Assembly: GCA_027692465.1 (NCBI GenBank)
Contig: JAQEYU010000001.1
Span: 939,338-1,003,337, forward strand
DNA: 64,000 nucleotides
Reading direction: 5' to 3'
From: Enterococcaceae bacterium OF42-14pH9A
Lineage (GTDB): Bacteria; Bacillota; Bacilli; Lactobacillales; Enterococcaceae
Under the pieces are notes generated by a model. It was not told the origin of the DNA and made no database searches. It saw only the letters and a list, made by a program, of their open reading frames with translations. Both the position numbers and the translations under genes were made by a program. Below are positions 26,697-35,981 of the stretch, piece after piece. The first letter of the stretch is position 1. Each line of letters starts with the position of its first letter.

Positions 26697-29600
26697 ATGG
26701 AGAAAAACAAGCGGGATTTACTGGAGGAAGTCAAAGGGTATTTAAGCGATCGGCAACTGGCGGATGACAAGGAAACCGTCTTTTTTGTGACCGGCTGCAG
26801 CCAAAACCGGCGGGGAGCCGTGTGGTCTACCAGCGGGGCCGATTTCAATCGTGCCTGGCAGAAGGTATTGCGCTATTTGAACAAGGAACCGCAGCTGCCT
26901 CGTTGGTTGAAAATCGACATCAAAACAGCTGGCGAGATCGTACCGGCTTCAGAGGGAATCCGGCGTTTTGCCAGAGTCAAGCGCAACAATTATTTTCCGT
27001 TGGGAGTTTCTTTAAAAAAAGACGGCAGCTGCCGCTTTCTGCCGGAGGAGATCAGCGGGAATGCGCTGCTGACGCCGGTAAAAGAACATAAAGTTGGTGA
27101 GAATCCGGCTCGTTTACAATTGAATTCGGGAAATCTTCGCGGTTATCTTAAGCGGCGGTATCAGCGAATCGTCCCGGATCCTTTGGCATACGTTGACGAC
27201 TCGTGGGAACTTTTTGAAACGGCAGGGGTCTTTATTGAAGCGGGGCAGTGGCGGCCGTTGGAGACCGAATTTTTCGGCAGGGGGATGCGGAAAATTACAG
27301 AAAACGTGCAACAGGAGCAGCTGGAAACCGTCATCAAGCAGGGGTCAGCCTATCTATTTGCCCAGATTCGTGAGGAAGGCTCGTTTTGTTACGGATATTA
27401 TCCGGCGTATGATAAACAGCTGCCGGGCTACAACAGCGTGCGTCATTTTTCCAGCCTGTATGCCTTGCTGGAGGCGGCCGAGTATGCGGCAGCGAATTCT
27501 GAAAACCAGTTGGATCCGGAAAAAACAGCTAAGATCGAAAGTGCGCTGGATTGGGGACTGCAAAACCTGTGCTTGGAAAAAAACGGGATCTTGTATGTTG
27601 CAGAGCGGGTAAAGGAAGGCTATGAGCTGAAATTGGGTGCGCAGGCAATCGCGATCCTGGCCTTGGCGAAATACGAAAGTGTGACCGGCGCTGATTTTTA
27701 TCATGAGATCATGCTAAATCTTTTGGAGGGACTGGCAGCTTTCATCGATGAAGAGGGACGGACGACTCATGTGCTGACAGAAAGCCTGCAAGTCAAAGAG
27801 AAATTTCGGATCGTCTATTATGATGGGGAAGCCCTCTTTGCCATCATGCGGGCCTATCCGCTGACGGACGACCCCCGCTGGCTTCAGTTGGGGGAATTAT
27901 TGATGGACCGATATGTAAAGGCGGGCTATGAACGGTATCACGATCACTGGCTCAGTTATTCGGTGAACGAATTGACCCGTTATTTGCCGAAGGAGGAATA
28001 TTTCCGCTTCGGGGTAAAAAATGCGTTGGAAAATCTGACATTTATGGAGAATCGGGATACGGCTTATCCGACTTTTCTGGAATTATTGTGTGCGGCAGAG
28101 CGGATGTTTATCAGAATCCGGAAGACTGAGTTCGCCGACCGTCTGTTTTCAGAGAACGAGTATCGCCGATTGCTTCAGGTGCAGGAGAAACGAGCGCTGC
28201 ACGAAATGCGTACGGGCGTCATGTGGCCGGAATATGCCATGTATTTCGCTCGACCCGAGACGATTGCTTACGGATTTTATGCCCGCCACGATCGGATGCG
28301 AATGCGGATCGATGATGCAGAACACTTTCTTTCCGGTCTGATCAATTACAGTTTATTGCGGCAGGGTTCGACAGACAACGAGAAGCTGTCTGCTGCATCA
28401 GAAGTAAAGACAGCACAACCGGCTGAAACAGTGCTGCCCGCGTCTTTTACAGCGATGGGTCTGTCAAAAGCAGATTTTGCCGGCTTCACCGGTCATTTCC
28501 TGGATGAAGGAGTGACAATCGCCACAGCAATCACGGATTTCGAGTATTTTCCTAACGATGTAAGAGGGACAGATCCCAATCGGGCCTTTCTCGATCTTTC
28601 TGATGAGCGGATCAAAGGAATCACCGGCAAGACTGTCAGCTGGCCGGATCGGGAACAGTTTATCCGCCAAAATCACGAACGTTTCGGCTTATTGGTAACC
28701 GAGCGGCCGTTGGAGAGCCTGCGGGAGCAGCTGCCGCAATTTATCGTGCCGGATGTCTGGGGCTTCATGTATGAAGCAGCGTCGTTATTGAGAAATGCCT
28801 TCAAGGGCCCGGTCATCGGGATCACCGGTTCTGTCGGGAAAAGTTCTGTACGTTTGATGCTGGAGCAGCTGCTGACACCGGAATATAAGGTCTTGAGCAA
28901 CCGCGGCAATCACAATACCCGCTTGGCAATCCCGTTATACTTGTTGAAACTGGCGCAGACACCGACTGCTGCGGTGCTGGAAATCTCGCTGAATGCGCTG
29001 AACAGCCGTGATCGCGGACCGCAGAGCCTGCTTGCCAAGCCGACTGTTGCAGTATTGACGGCTGTTGATTTTGCTCATGTCAGCGGAGTGCCGGATCTGA
29101 GTATGCTCGCTCACATCAAAAGCCGACTGCTCACCGGGCTGGCTCCGGGAGGGACGGCCGTCATAAATGGCGATATCCCGGCGCAGCTGTTGGAGATTGC
29201 ACTTGCGGCTGCCAAAAAAACGGCCGGAACGGTTCTTACCTATAGTACGACCGGCAAGGAGGGAGCCGATCTGCGTCTGATCCAAAAACTGAACCTGAAA
29301 GAGCTGACAGAAGTGACAGTCGCCTACCGGGGCGTTCGTTACACGTATCAGCTGACCCTTGCCGGAGATGGAATGGTGGAGAATTCTTTGGCGGCGTTTT
29401 TGGTATTGATGAGTCTAGGCTTGGATGCACCGGCTTGTATGGAACGGTTGCGGGATTTCAAGAGCCTGCCCAAGATCATGGAGCAGCACACCGGTCGGCT
29501 GGCGGGGCGATCGGTAACAGTCATCGATGATACCCACAATGCCGCGATTCCTTCCATGATTAACGCCATTCGGGCTTTTGCCGGAAAAACCGTGTATTAC

Positions 29601-29930
29601 AGCGGCAGGAAGCTCCTCGTTTTGGGACAGGTAGCTGATCTTGGGGAACATTCCGCCCAGCTGCATCAACGACTGATTCCGGTCATCGATGCCTCGGGCG
29701 CTGATCTGCTTTTGGCTTACGGAGATGCCATGAAACAGGTAGCTGCCGAAACAAAGATCCCGTCTGCCTGGTTTTCGGATATGGACAGCTATGTCGCAGG
29801 GATCGTAAACGAAGTCAGCGACCACAGTCTGATCCTGATGAAAGGGTCGGTTTCGGGAAGTGATTATCACCGGGTCAGCGGCCGCCTGCTGAGACTTTTG
29901 GACACAGAGACGGTGACAGAAAGCATGTAA
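26697..29930 (+). CDS. Three-part fusion ending in a MurF-like Mur ligase
   Basis: A 1077-residue protein with no signal peptide, so cytosolic. Residues 1-165 are a small domain I cannot name (VFFVTGCSQNRRGAVWSTSG, WLKIDI, RVKRNNYFPLG). Residues 200-560 are helical with repeated aromatic motifs (CYGYYPAYDKQLPGYNSVRH, YYDGEALFAIMRAY), resembling an alpha/alpha toroid of glycan-active or cyclase proteins. Residues 580-1075 are Mur ligase-like: ATP loop GITGSVGKSS (about 708-717), NRGNHNTRLAIP, LEISLNALN, GDGMVENSLAAF and the closing VIDDTHNAAIPSM, LVLGQVADLGEHS, most like MurF. It would join an amino acid or peptide to a carboxylate with ATP. ATG 26697 follows AGGAG by 8 nt. It sits between the acidic LPXTG protein and a small membrane protein. 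Substrate unknown; peptidoglycan or a polyamide modification is possible. Confidence 0.7.
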   Translation: MEKNKRDLLEEVKGYLSDRQLADDKETVFFVTGCSQNRRGAVWSTSGADFNRAWQKVLRYLNKEPQLPRWLKIDIKTAGEIVPASEGIRRFARVKRNNYFPLGVSLKKDGSCRFLPEEISGNALLTPVKEHKVGENPARLQLNSGNLRGYLKRRYQRIVPDPLAYVDDSWELFETAGVFIEAGQWRPLETEFFGRGMRKITENVQQEQLETVIKQGSAYLFAQIREEGSFCYGYYPAYDKQLPGYNSVRHFSSLYALLEAAEYAAANSENQLDPEKTAKIESALDWGLQNLCLEKNGILYVAERVKEGYELKLGAQAIAILALAKYESVTGADFYHEIMLNLLEGLAAFIDEEGRTTHVLTESLQVKEKFRIVYYDGEALFAIMRAYPLTDDPRWLQLGELLMDRYVKAGYERYHDHWLSYSVNELTRYLPKEEYFRFGVKNALENLTFMENRDTAYPTFLELLCAAERMFIRIRKTEFADRLFSENEYRRLLQVQEKRALHEMRTGVMWPEYAMYFARPETIAYGFYARHDRMRMRIDDAEHFLSGLINYSLLRQGSTDNEKLSAASEVKTAQPAETVLPASFTAMGLSKADFAGFTGHFLDEGVTIATAITDFEYFPNDVRGTDPNRAFLDLSDERIKGITGKTVSWPDREQFIRQNHERFGLLVTERPLESLREQLPQFIVPDVWGFMYEAASLLRNAFKGPVIGITGSVGKSSVRLMLEQLLTPEYKVLSNRGNHNTRLAIPLYLLKLAQTPTAAVLEISLNALNSRDRGPQSLLAKPTVAVLTAVDFAHVSGVPDLSMLAHIKSRLLTGLAPGGTAVINGDIPAQLLEIALAAAKKTAGTVLTYSTTGKEGADLRLIQKLNLKELTEVTVAYRGVRYTYQLTLAGDGMVENSLAAFLVLMSLGLDAPACMERLRDFKSLPKIMEQHTGRLAGRSVTVIDDTHNAAIPSMINAIRAFAGKTVYYSGRKLLVLGQVADLGEHSAQLHQRLIPVIDASGADLLLAYGDAMKQVAAETKIPSAWFSDMDSYVAGIVNEVSDHSLILMKGSVSGSDYHRVSGRLLRLLDTETVTESM

Positions 29931-29944
29931 AGGGGGGGACAGAC

Positions 29945-30220
29945 ATGGCGGATGTAAAGGAGACTTTGTTGTATATCTTGAGCCGTATCGATCTGCGGCG
30001 TGCGGCCTTGATTTTGTTTCTGCTGCTCACTTCGACAGCGTTTATTTATCAACGGCTGACCCGCAGAAAACGACTACAGGAGGAAAACTTTCCCGAGTAC
30101 GAAAAAAATGCCGAGGGACTCTATCCCTGGGAAGCAGACACCGACGACTCGCCAACGCGCATTCCAAAAGACGCCAAACGGTACGTCAATCAGCATCAAC
30201 CGAGAAGAGGTCGTTGGTGA
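29945..30220 (+). CDS. Small single-pass membrane protein
   Basis: A 91-residue protein with one helix (about 19-38, RAALILFLLLTSTAFIYQRL) and a charged C-terminal tail rich in Arg, Lys, Asp and Pro. The positive-inside rule places the tail in the cytosol. AAAGGGGGGACAGAC precedes ATG 29945, 14 nt after the Mur-ligase fusion, so the two are one operon. It may bring the ligase to the membrane; no family is recognised. Confidence 0.7.
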   Translation: MADVKETLLYILSRIDLRRAALILFLLLTSTAFIYQRLTRRKRLQEENFPEYEKNAEGLYPWEADTDDSPTRIPKDAKRYVNQHQPRRGRW

Positions 30221-30232
30221 AAACAGATCAGA

Positions 30233-30269
30233 GCAAGGTCCGGCAGAAAACTGTCGGACCTTGCTTTTT
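30233..30269 (+). terminator. Terminator of the Mur-ligase fusion unit
   Basis: GCAAGGTCCGGCAG pairs with CTGTCGGACCTTGC, followed by TTTTT. Confidence 0.93.
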
Positions 30270-30301
30270 GGAAAAAGCAGGCCGAGTAGGTTCTTAAGAC
30301 A

Positions 30302-30366
30302 AATTACGAACTATTTCCCTCTAAAATCAGAAAATGATAGCTTTTTTCCAAACAAACCAGTATAAT
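30302..30366 (+). promoter_or_regulatory. purR promoter with PurBox
   Basis: AATTACGAACTATT (30302-30315) matches the PurBox AWWWCCGAACWWT type with one mismatch. TATAAT at 30361-30366 is the -10; the -35 is weak. This fits autoregulation by PurR. Confidence 0.6.
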
Positions 30367-30397
30367 AAGGCGAGAAAATAACGGGAGGTACACAATT

Positions 30398-31219
30398 TTG
30401 AAAATTCGGCGCAGTGAACGCTTGATCGATATGACCCATTACCTGTTGGAGCATCCCCACGAATTGATTCCATTGACTTTTTTTGCCAAACGCTACGAAT
30501 CTGCCAAATCATCGATCTCAGAAGACCTGGCTATCGTGAAAAAAACCTTTAAAATGCGGGGGACCGGTATCCTGGAGACCATTCCAGGCGCAGCCGGCGG
30601 GGTCTTGTTCGTTCCTGAAATTACCAAAGAAGATGCCCTGGCCTATATCCAGGATCTCTGTGGTGAGATGAGCCAGCAAAACCGCCTGTTGCCGGGGGGC
30701 TATGTCTATCTTTCCGATCTGCTGGGCCAACCGGATCTGCTGCGGCAAGTCGGACGGATTATTGCTTCCCAGTATCTGGGTGAAAAAATCGATGCTGTCA
30801 TGACGGTTGCGACAAAAGGGGTGCCGATTGCACAAGCCGTTTCTTATTATTTGAATGTGCCGTTTGTCATCGTACGAAGAGATTCCAAGATTACGGAAGG
30901 TTCCACTGTCAGCGTTAACTACGTGTCCGGCTCCTCCGAACGGATTGAGAAAATGGAACTCTCCAAACGCAGTCTTGCTCGCGGCTCACGAGTGCTGGTG
31001 GTGGATGACTTCATGAAAGGCGGCGGGACCGTCAACGGCATGAAGAGCCTCATTGAAGAGTTCGAGTGTGAATTGGTAGGCGTGACGGTCTTTGCCGAAG
31101 CGAAATTCAAGGGGGTCCGGGCAATCAACGAATACACGTCGCTGTTGTTCGTTGAAGATGTCGACACCCGTACCAAAACCATCTCAGTGGTACCGGGCAA
31201 TTATTTTTCCGAGGCCTGA
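30398..31219 (+). CDS. purR: Purine operon regulator PurR
   Basis: A 273-residue Gram-positive PurR. An N-terminal winged helix (1-73, start MKIRRSERLIDMTHYLLEHP) is joined to a phosphoribosyltransferase fold (about 80-270) with the PRPP loop VLVVDDFMKGGGTVNGM near 203-219. It binds PurBoxes and senses PRPP or ppGpp to set purine synthesis. The start is TTG 30398 with GGGAGGT 8-9 nt upstream; the encoded N-terminus matches the family from this codon. It is closely linked to glmU and prs. Confidence 0.95.
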   Translation: MKIRRSERLIDMTHYLLEHPHELIPLTFFAKRYESAKSSISEDLAIVKKTFKMRGTGILETIPGAAGGVLFVPEITKEDALAYIQDLCGEMSQQNRLLPGGYVYLSDLLGQPDLLRQVGRIIASQYLGEKIDAVMTVATKGVPIAQAVSYYLNVPFVIVRRDSKITEGSTVSVNYVSGSSERIEKMELSKRSLARGSRVLVVDDFMKGGGTVNGMKSLIEEFECELVGVTVFAEAKFKGVRAINEYTSLLFVEDVDTRTKTISVVPGNYFSEA

Positions 31220-31289
31220 AGAGAAGAACTGATCAGGTAACGGCTGAACCAGCGGGCGCTTCGTGTGGAAGGACGTAGAAATAAAAAAG

Positions 31290-31342
31290 CCGAATCGGCA
31301 AAACTAAGCAGCAGCAGCTGTCTCGGTTTTGCCGATTTTTTT
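31290..31342 (+). terminator. Terminator of purR
   Basis: AATCGGCAAAAC pairs with GTTTTGCCGATT around a 24-nt loop, followed by TTTTT. Confidence 0.85.
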
Positions 31343-31919
31343 GGCAGCAGCAAAATAGAAAAGGCAGGAATCACCAAGAAAACTATCAAATTCCACCAGA
31401 TTTTTTATGAAAAAGGGCCAATTTAGGAAAATGTAATATTAAATAAATTTGTAGCTGCACTCGGCGTTTCCAGTTAAAAAATAACGTGAATCCGTTTTCG
31501 AAACGCTTGTTTTATGAATCGGAAATATAACGTTTGTATGGATAAAATAAAGAATAAAATTGGAGGACCGATGTAATAAATCATTTTTAATAAATCGTTT
31601 TATAAGCGTTTAATAAGCAATCCATCAGATACATTAAAAATCATAAAATATTTGAACTTAACTAAAAAAAACATGGCGGCTACTATTTAAACAGAGTCAT
31701 TTTACATACGCGATTATTGCGGTGAAATGCGTTAATTATTTTTTTATTATAACGTATCCATTTGCTGTTTTTGAAAATGACGGTTGCTTTTGAATCTTTG
31801 GACAGCGGAGCCGACGCCCCTTTTTATATGGAGGTTCCTGCTGGCATTTTTTGTCGGGTGCGCTGCGGCCTGTCTGCGGCGAATGCCCGAAAAATACTAC
31901 TGTGATCGGAGGAATAAGA
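31343..31919 (+). other. AT-rich intergenic region ahead of the first winged-helix gene
   Basis: A 577-bp stretch, strongly AT-rich from about 31400 to 31780. It holds no credible gene. At 31562-31576 a good ribosome site, GGAGG, is followed by ATG and at once TAA, a start-stop pair that may be the relic of a lost gene. The promoter for the gene at 31920 must lie here but is not clear. Confidence 0.6.
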
Positions 31920-32714
31920 ATGAGCCAGGTGTTGTTGTTGACCAAAAACTGTCTAGCAGATATGCAGTTCCAACAAGATCTGCAGACACTGAACTTTGAG
32001 GTGTTCTGCTCTTGCAGTGTCTTGGAATTGTTGAACTATAAATTGGATATCAAAGAACTGGTCCGCTTCTTTAAAATCGTTATTCTGAGTGAGAGTCTGT
32101 CGGAAGCTGAGGTGGCGGTGATCGTCCCTCAGCTGGACACTTACGATGTGGCAATCGTGCGAAAAGACCACCAAGCCCCCGATGAGGCCAAGCAGGCAAA
32201 GTGGAAACAACTGGGGATCGACGAATGGTTGGCGGAGGCCGATTCGATCGCAGATATCCGTGAGAAATTGGCCACGGCGCAAAAAAGAACCGGTACCAAC
32301 ATCATCGAATTTTCGTCTTTGAGCAGCGGGCGGCGGGTTGCCGACAGCGGCAGCCTTCAGCGGACGTTGAGCTTTGAGACCAAATTGCCGCCGAATTTTC
32401 TGGAGGAATTGAAGGGAGAGTTCAGTGAGCAGGAGCAGACCTTGTTCAATGCGCTGCTGGTTCGTCAAAATGTCCCTTTGACCAGAGAAGAAATCTGCGA
32501 CATGCTGTGGCCAGCTGCTGAAGTCGAGCACAAGCTGGCCCAGATCTCCATCATCATCCGCAATATGAAGAAAAAAATCGCCGGTTTGGGTTTCACCGGA
32601 GAAAGTATCCGAACCCGTCGCGGTGTCGGCTATGTCTTGTGTCAGAGCTTTTACGAACTGCTGGCAGAGGCGGATGCGGCAACCTATTTCCAATGTAAGA
32701 CCCTCAGTCGTTGA
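31920..32714 (+). CDS. Winged-helix regulator with degenerate receiver-like domain, paralogue 1
   Basis: A 264-residue protein. Residues 1-120 (MSQVLLLTKNCLADMQFQQDL, VVILSESLSEAEVAVIV) look like a receiver fold without the acidic pocket and phospho-Asp. Residues 165-262 are an OmpR/PhoB-type winged helix (LTREEICDMLWP, ISIIIRNMKKKI, IRTRRGVGYVL). It is therefore probably a phosphorylation-independent DNA-binding regulator. The frame is open upstream, but ATG 31920 has GGAGGAATAAGA before it. A paralogue follows at 33082. Targets are unknown. Confidence 0.8.
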   Translation: MSQVLLLTKNCLADMQFQQDLQTLNFEVFCSCSVLELLNYKLDIKELVRFFKIVILSESLSEAEVAVIVPQLDTYDVAIVRKDHQAPDEAKQAKWKQLGIDEWLAEADSIADIREKLATAQKRTGTNIIEFSSLSSGRRVADSGSLQRTLSFETKLPPNFLEELKGEFSEQEQTLFNALLVRQNVPLTREEICDMLWPAAEVEHKLAQISIIIRNMKKKIAGLGFTGESIRTRRGVGYVLCQSFYELLAEADAATYFQCKTLSR

Positions 32715-32737
32715 GTCGAAATCTCCCTAATCCGGAT

Positions 32738-32786
32738 CCGGTATCCCAAGCAGCAGGCGCTGTTTTCGGATACCGGTCTTTTTTTA
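32738..32786 (+). terminator. Terminator of winged-helix gene 1
   Basis: CCGGTATCC pairs with GGATACCGG around a 21-nt loop, followed by TCTTTTTTT. Confidence 0.85.
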
Positions 32787-32848
32787 TTGGTCTATGTCTT
32801 GACAGTTGCTAAAAAAATTGCGAAAGTTAAAAGATACGAGGGTGAAAT

Positions 32849-33012
32849 TAAGGCGTGTCTGAAACTGCCAGGGGGAGCCGGCTTTTTTGCGGACCTGTCG
32901 GCATCAAGAGTAAAGAACAGCTTATGTGGTGCAAAAGTTGCGGATTTACGCCGCTGCTTGCGGCACAAAGGACCAAAAGAGCGGCGATCGTCGGCGTTCT
33001 CAGACATGCCCT
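32849..33012 (-). repeat. MITE-like element, copy 5, inverted
   Basis: About 164 bp with ends TAAGGCGTGTCTGAAAC and GTTCTCAGACATGCCCTA. The interior, CAGCTTATGTGGTGCAAA among others, matches the reverse complement of copies 2 and 3, so this copy is in the opposite orientation. It lies between the two winged-helix genes. Confidence 0.82.
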
Positions 33013-33081
33013 ACATATACTTGATAATTCAGAAACAAGGCCGACAGAAAATCTGCCGGTCAAAAGAGTGAGGGAGCAATT

Positions 33082-33810
33082 ATGAAGCGAATCTTACTGA
33101 TCACCAAAGCCTGCTGCCGGGAAACAGAGCGCCAGGTACAGCTGCAGGCCAGCGGATATGAAGTCCTGTGTTCGGAAACGATTTTGAAACAGATTCTTGG
33201 CGGACAGGATCTCACCGGCTTTTTTGATTTTTTTCAGATTATCCTTTTGAGTGAGGAGCTGAGTGATCCGGAAGTCCGGGAGACCGTCCGGGTGATCAAA
33301 GAAGCTGGCGCTGTCTGTCATCCCATCTATCGGTTTGTAAAAGAAGAGCCGTTGCCGGAGGAATGTCCGCCAGACATCACTGCTTGTCTGGCCGCAAATT
33401 CTGCCACTGCTTTACAGCAATTACCGCCGGCGCATCTGCAGACCGGAACCGTCGCCTGCTTCAGCAAAAAAACACCGACAGGGCCGGGGAGCGTGTCGGT
33501 TTCATTTTTTGATATCCGCTGGTTTTTGCAGCGGCTGCAAGAGAGTCTGACAGCGACAGAAGCCCGCCTGCTGGAGCAGATTTTTGCCAAGTGCGGGCGG
33601 CCGTTGTTATTGCAGGATTGTTTGTGCGGGCCGGCTGCCGAAGCTGTGTCCGGCGAAGAAACGGCGGATTTGTCGGGTCTGATTTTCAGTCTGCGGAAAA
33701 AAATTGCGGCTGCCGGTTACCCGGGCCCCAGTATTTTGCTAGCAGAGAAGAGCTGTTTTTTAGCACCGGCTTTTTATCAGTGGTTTGATGCAGCTAAACA
33801 AGCGCTGTGA
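33082..33810 (+). CDS. Winged-helix regulator-like protein, diverged paralogue 2
   Basis: A 242-residue protein that aligns with the protein at 31920 over its length. The N-terminus MKRILLITKACCRETERQVQ and IILLSEELSDPEVRETV mirror paralogue 1, and the C-terminus SLTATEARLLEQIFAK and LIFSLRKKIAAAGYPG keeps the frame of the winged helix. The recognition and wing part (SIRTRRGVGYVL in paralogue 1) is replaced by SILLAEKSCFLAPAF, so DNA binding may be weakened or lost. GAGGGAGC precedes ATG 33082. It could be a decoy or partner of paralogue 1. Confidence 0.7.
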   Translation: MKRILLITKACCRETERQVQLQASGYEVLCSETILKQILGGQDLTGFFDFFQIILLSEELSDPEVRETVRVIKEAGAVCHPIYRFVKEEPLPEECPPDITACLAANSATALQQLPPAHLQTGTVACFSKKTPTGPGSVSVSFFDIRWFLQRLQESLTATEARLLEQIFAKCGRPLLLQDCLCGPAAEAVSGEETADLSGLIFSLRKKIAAAGYPGPSILLAEKSCFLAPAFYQWFDAAKQAL

Positions 33811-33877
33811 ACCGGTGGGGAGTTTGGAAAACGGTAAAGGAGCACGAACGGTCTGCTATTGGTCTATCTTCTCAATG

Positions 33878-33906
33878 TTGAAAACCGCCGGCAGGTAGGC
33901 TAAACT
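33878..33906 (+). promoter_or_regulatory. glmU promoter
   Basis: TTGAAA (33878-33883), a 17-bp spacer and TAAACT (33901-33906), about 100 nt upstream of the glmU start. Confidence 0.65.
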
Positions 33907-34004
33907 TAATAACAGGCAGTTCAAGCAGTCGTTTGACCGCCGGAAATTCGGTTCTGACTAAGGAAAGACCGCCGGCAGTTGCGACGTCAATTTGGAGGAA
34001 TATC

Positions 34005-35381
34005 ATGACAGAACGTTATGCGATCATTTTAGCAGCGGGGAAAGGAACCCGCATGAAGTCAAAATTATACAAGGTGCTGCATCCCGTCTGCGGCAAGCCG
34101 ATGGTGGAGCATATCATCAACCGGGTGGAAGAGACCGCACCGGCTGAGATTATCACCATTGTCGGACACGGTGCCGACCGGGTCAAAGAACAGCTGGGGA
34201 CGCGGACCGAGTACGCTTTGCAGGCAGAGCAGCTGGGGACCGGTCATGCCGTTTTACAGGCAGAGTCTTTTTTGAAGGGCAAAAAAGGTACAACTCTGGT
34301 AATCTCCGGTGATACGCCGCTGCTGACGGCGGCAACTCTGCAAAACCTCTTTGAATACCATCAAGGGAAAAATGCCAGTGCGACGATCTTGACGGCTAAA
34401 GCCGAGGATCCGACCGGCTATGGCCGTATTCTGCGGGATCACGTGGGGATTGTGGAGAAAATCGTGGAGCAAAAGGATGCCACGCTGGAAGAAGCTCGTA
34501 TTCAAGAGATCAATACCGGGACCTACTGTTTTGACAACGAGCTGTTATTTGATGCTCTGGGCAAGTTGGACACCGATAATGCCCAAGGAGAATATTATCT
34601 GACCGACATTATCGAGATCCTGAAGAACGACGGCAAAAATGTCGCCGCTTATATGACAGAAGACTTCGATGAATCGCTGGGGGTCAATGACCGGGTCGCT
34701 TTGGCTAAAGCCAACGAAATCATGCGGGCCCGCATCAATCATCAGCACATGGTCAATGGTGTCAGCTTCATCGATCCCAAAGCAACTTATGTGGACGATG
34801 GCGTGCAGATCGGTGCTGAAACAGTCATCGAACCCGGAGTTTATCTGAAGGGCACCACCGTAATCGGGGCCGATTGTCTAATTACCGCCAATTCCCAGAT
34901 TGTGGATTCCGTGATTGAAGACGATGTCGTAATCAAAACGTCGGTAGTGGAAGAAAGTGTGGTTCGCAGCGGGGCCGATGTCGGGCCGTATGCGCACCTG
35001 CGTCCAAAAGCTGAGATCGGACCAAAAGCCCATATCGGGAATTTTGTGGAAGTGAAAAAAGCCGTTATCGGCGAAGGCACCAAAGTTGGTCACCTGACCT
35101 ATGTGGGAGATGCGACTTTGGGCAAAGATATCAACGTCGGCTGCGGCGTCGTCTTTGTCAACTACGATGGCAAAAACAAACACCACACTACTGTGGGAGA
35201 CCACAGCTTCGTGGGCTCCAACGCCAATCTGATCGCACCGGTGGAAATCGCCGCCAACACAGTGATTGCAGCCGGCTCCACTATCAACAAAGACGTTCCT
35301 GAAGGCGCCATGGGTATCGCCCGCGCCCGTCAGGAAAACAAAGAAAACTTTGCCAAAAAGTTTCCCTTCTTTCAAGACTGA
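34005..35381 (+). CDS. glmU: Bifunctional GlmU (GlcN-1-P acetyltransferase / GlcNAc-1-P uridylyltransferase)
   Basis: A 458-residue cytosolic enzyme making UDP-GlcNAc for peptidoglycan and teichoic acids. The N-terminal uridylyltransferase has [25 protein letters not shown] (8-32) and GTGHAVLQA. From about residue 252 the left-handed beta-helix acetyltransferase follows ([52 protein letters not shown]). The frame is open upstream to 33933, but ATG 34005 has GGAGGAATATC before it and matches the family start. It is followed by prs, which draws on the same sugar-phosphate supply. Confidence 0.97.
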   Translation: MTERYAIILAAGKGTRMKSKLYKVLHPVCGKPMVEHIINRVEETAPAEIITIVGHGADRVKEQLGTRTEYALQAEQLGTGHAVLQAESFLKGKKGTTLVISGDTPLLTAATLQNLFEYHQGKNASATILTAKAEDPTGYGRILRDHVGIVEKIVEQKDATLEEARIQEINTGTYCFDNELLFDALGKLDTDNAQGEYYLTDIIEILKNDGKNVAAYMTEDFDESLGVNDRVALAKANEIMRARINHQHMVNGVSFIDPKATYVDDGVQIGAETVIEPGVYLKGTTVIGADCLITANSQIVDSVIEDDVVIKTSVVEESVVRSGADVGPYAHLRPKAEIGPKAHIGNFVEVKKAVIGEGTKVGHLTYVGDATLGKDINVGCGVVFVNYDGKNKHHTTVGDHSFVGSNANLIAPVEIAANTVIAAGSTINKDVPEGAMGIARARQENKENFAKKFPFFQD

Positions 35382-35436
35382 TTCGGATTTTCCTGTCTGA
35401 TGTAAGGCAATGCCGATTTGACGATATTAATAACTG

Positions 35437-35516
35437 AACACTGCCGGCTGGCTTCAGGCGAGCGGCGGATCTGATTGTGATCCGCCGCTGACCGGAAGCA
35501 GGCGGCAGTGTTTTTT
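35437..35516 (+). terminator. Long terminator hairpin after glmU
   Basis: AACACTGCCG-CTG-CTTC and AGCGGCGGATC pair with GATCCGCCGCT and GAAGCAGGCGGCAGTGTT, followed by TTTTTT. From 35517 to 35737 no gene is seen. Confidence 0.9.
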
Positions 35517-35737
35517 GTTTTACGAGGGACTGACAGGAGGGGGGATGCTTGTGAAGCAGCGAGGAGCTTACAGTGGGGCAGCCAAGCAGCGTAAAGCGCC
35601 GGCTGCTGCCGGTCTTTTCGCCAAACTGCTGCTGCGACAGGATCCCTTGTGAAACGTGACCTGATTTTCAACGTAAATCGGCGGAGAGACCGGCTGCCTG
35701 ATTCTTCTAAGCTGTTTCACAGAGTGCACGAAAACAC

Positions 35738-35766
35738 TTGATTTATTTCATGAAAATGACTACTAT
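35738..35766 (+). promoter_or_regulatory. prs promoter
   Basis: TTGATT (35738-35743), a 17-bp spacer and TACTAT (35761-35766). This leaves a leader of about 210 nt before the prs start; no known riboswitch is recognised in it. Confidence 0.6.
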
Positions 35767-35981
35767 TTACTAGGAAGCAACACGGATTTTGACAAGTCTT
35801 TTTTGGCTGTGGCTGTCCACGGTGCACTGAGCTGTACCGTCGAATTACGGATTTTCTTGTGCTTTTCACGGCTTGCAAAAGTCACGGAGAGGCTGTAGAA
35901 GAGCTGTTGTCGACAACAGTATCGGAGGCTTCGAGGCCGGTATCGCTGCCCCATCATGCAGGAAAGAAAGCGGAGGAAACC

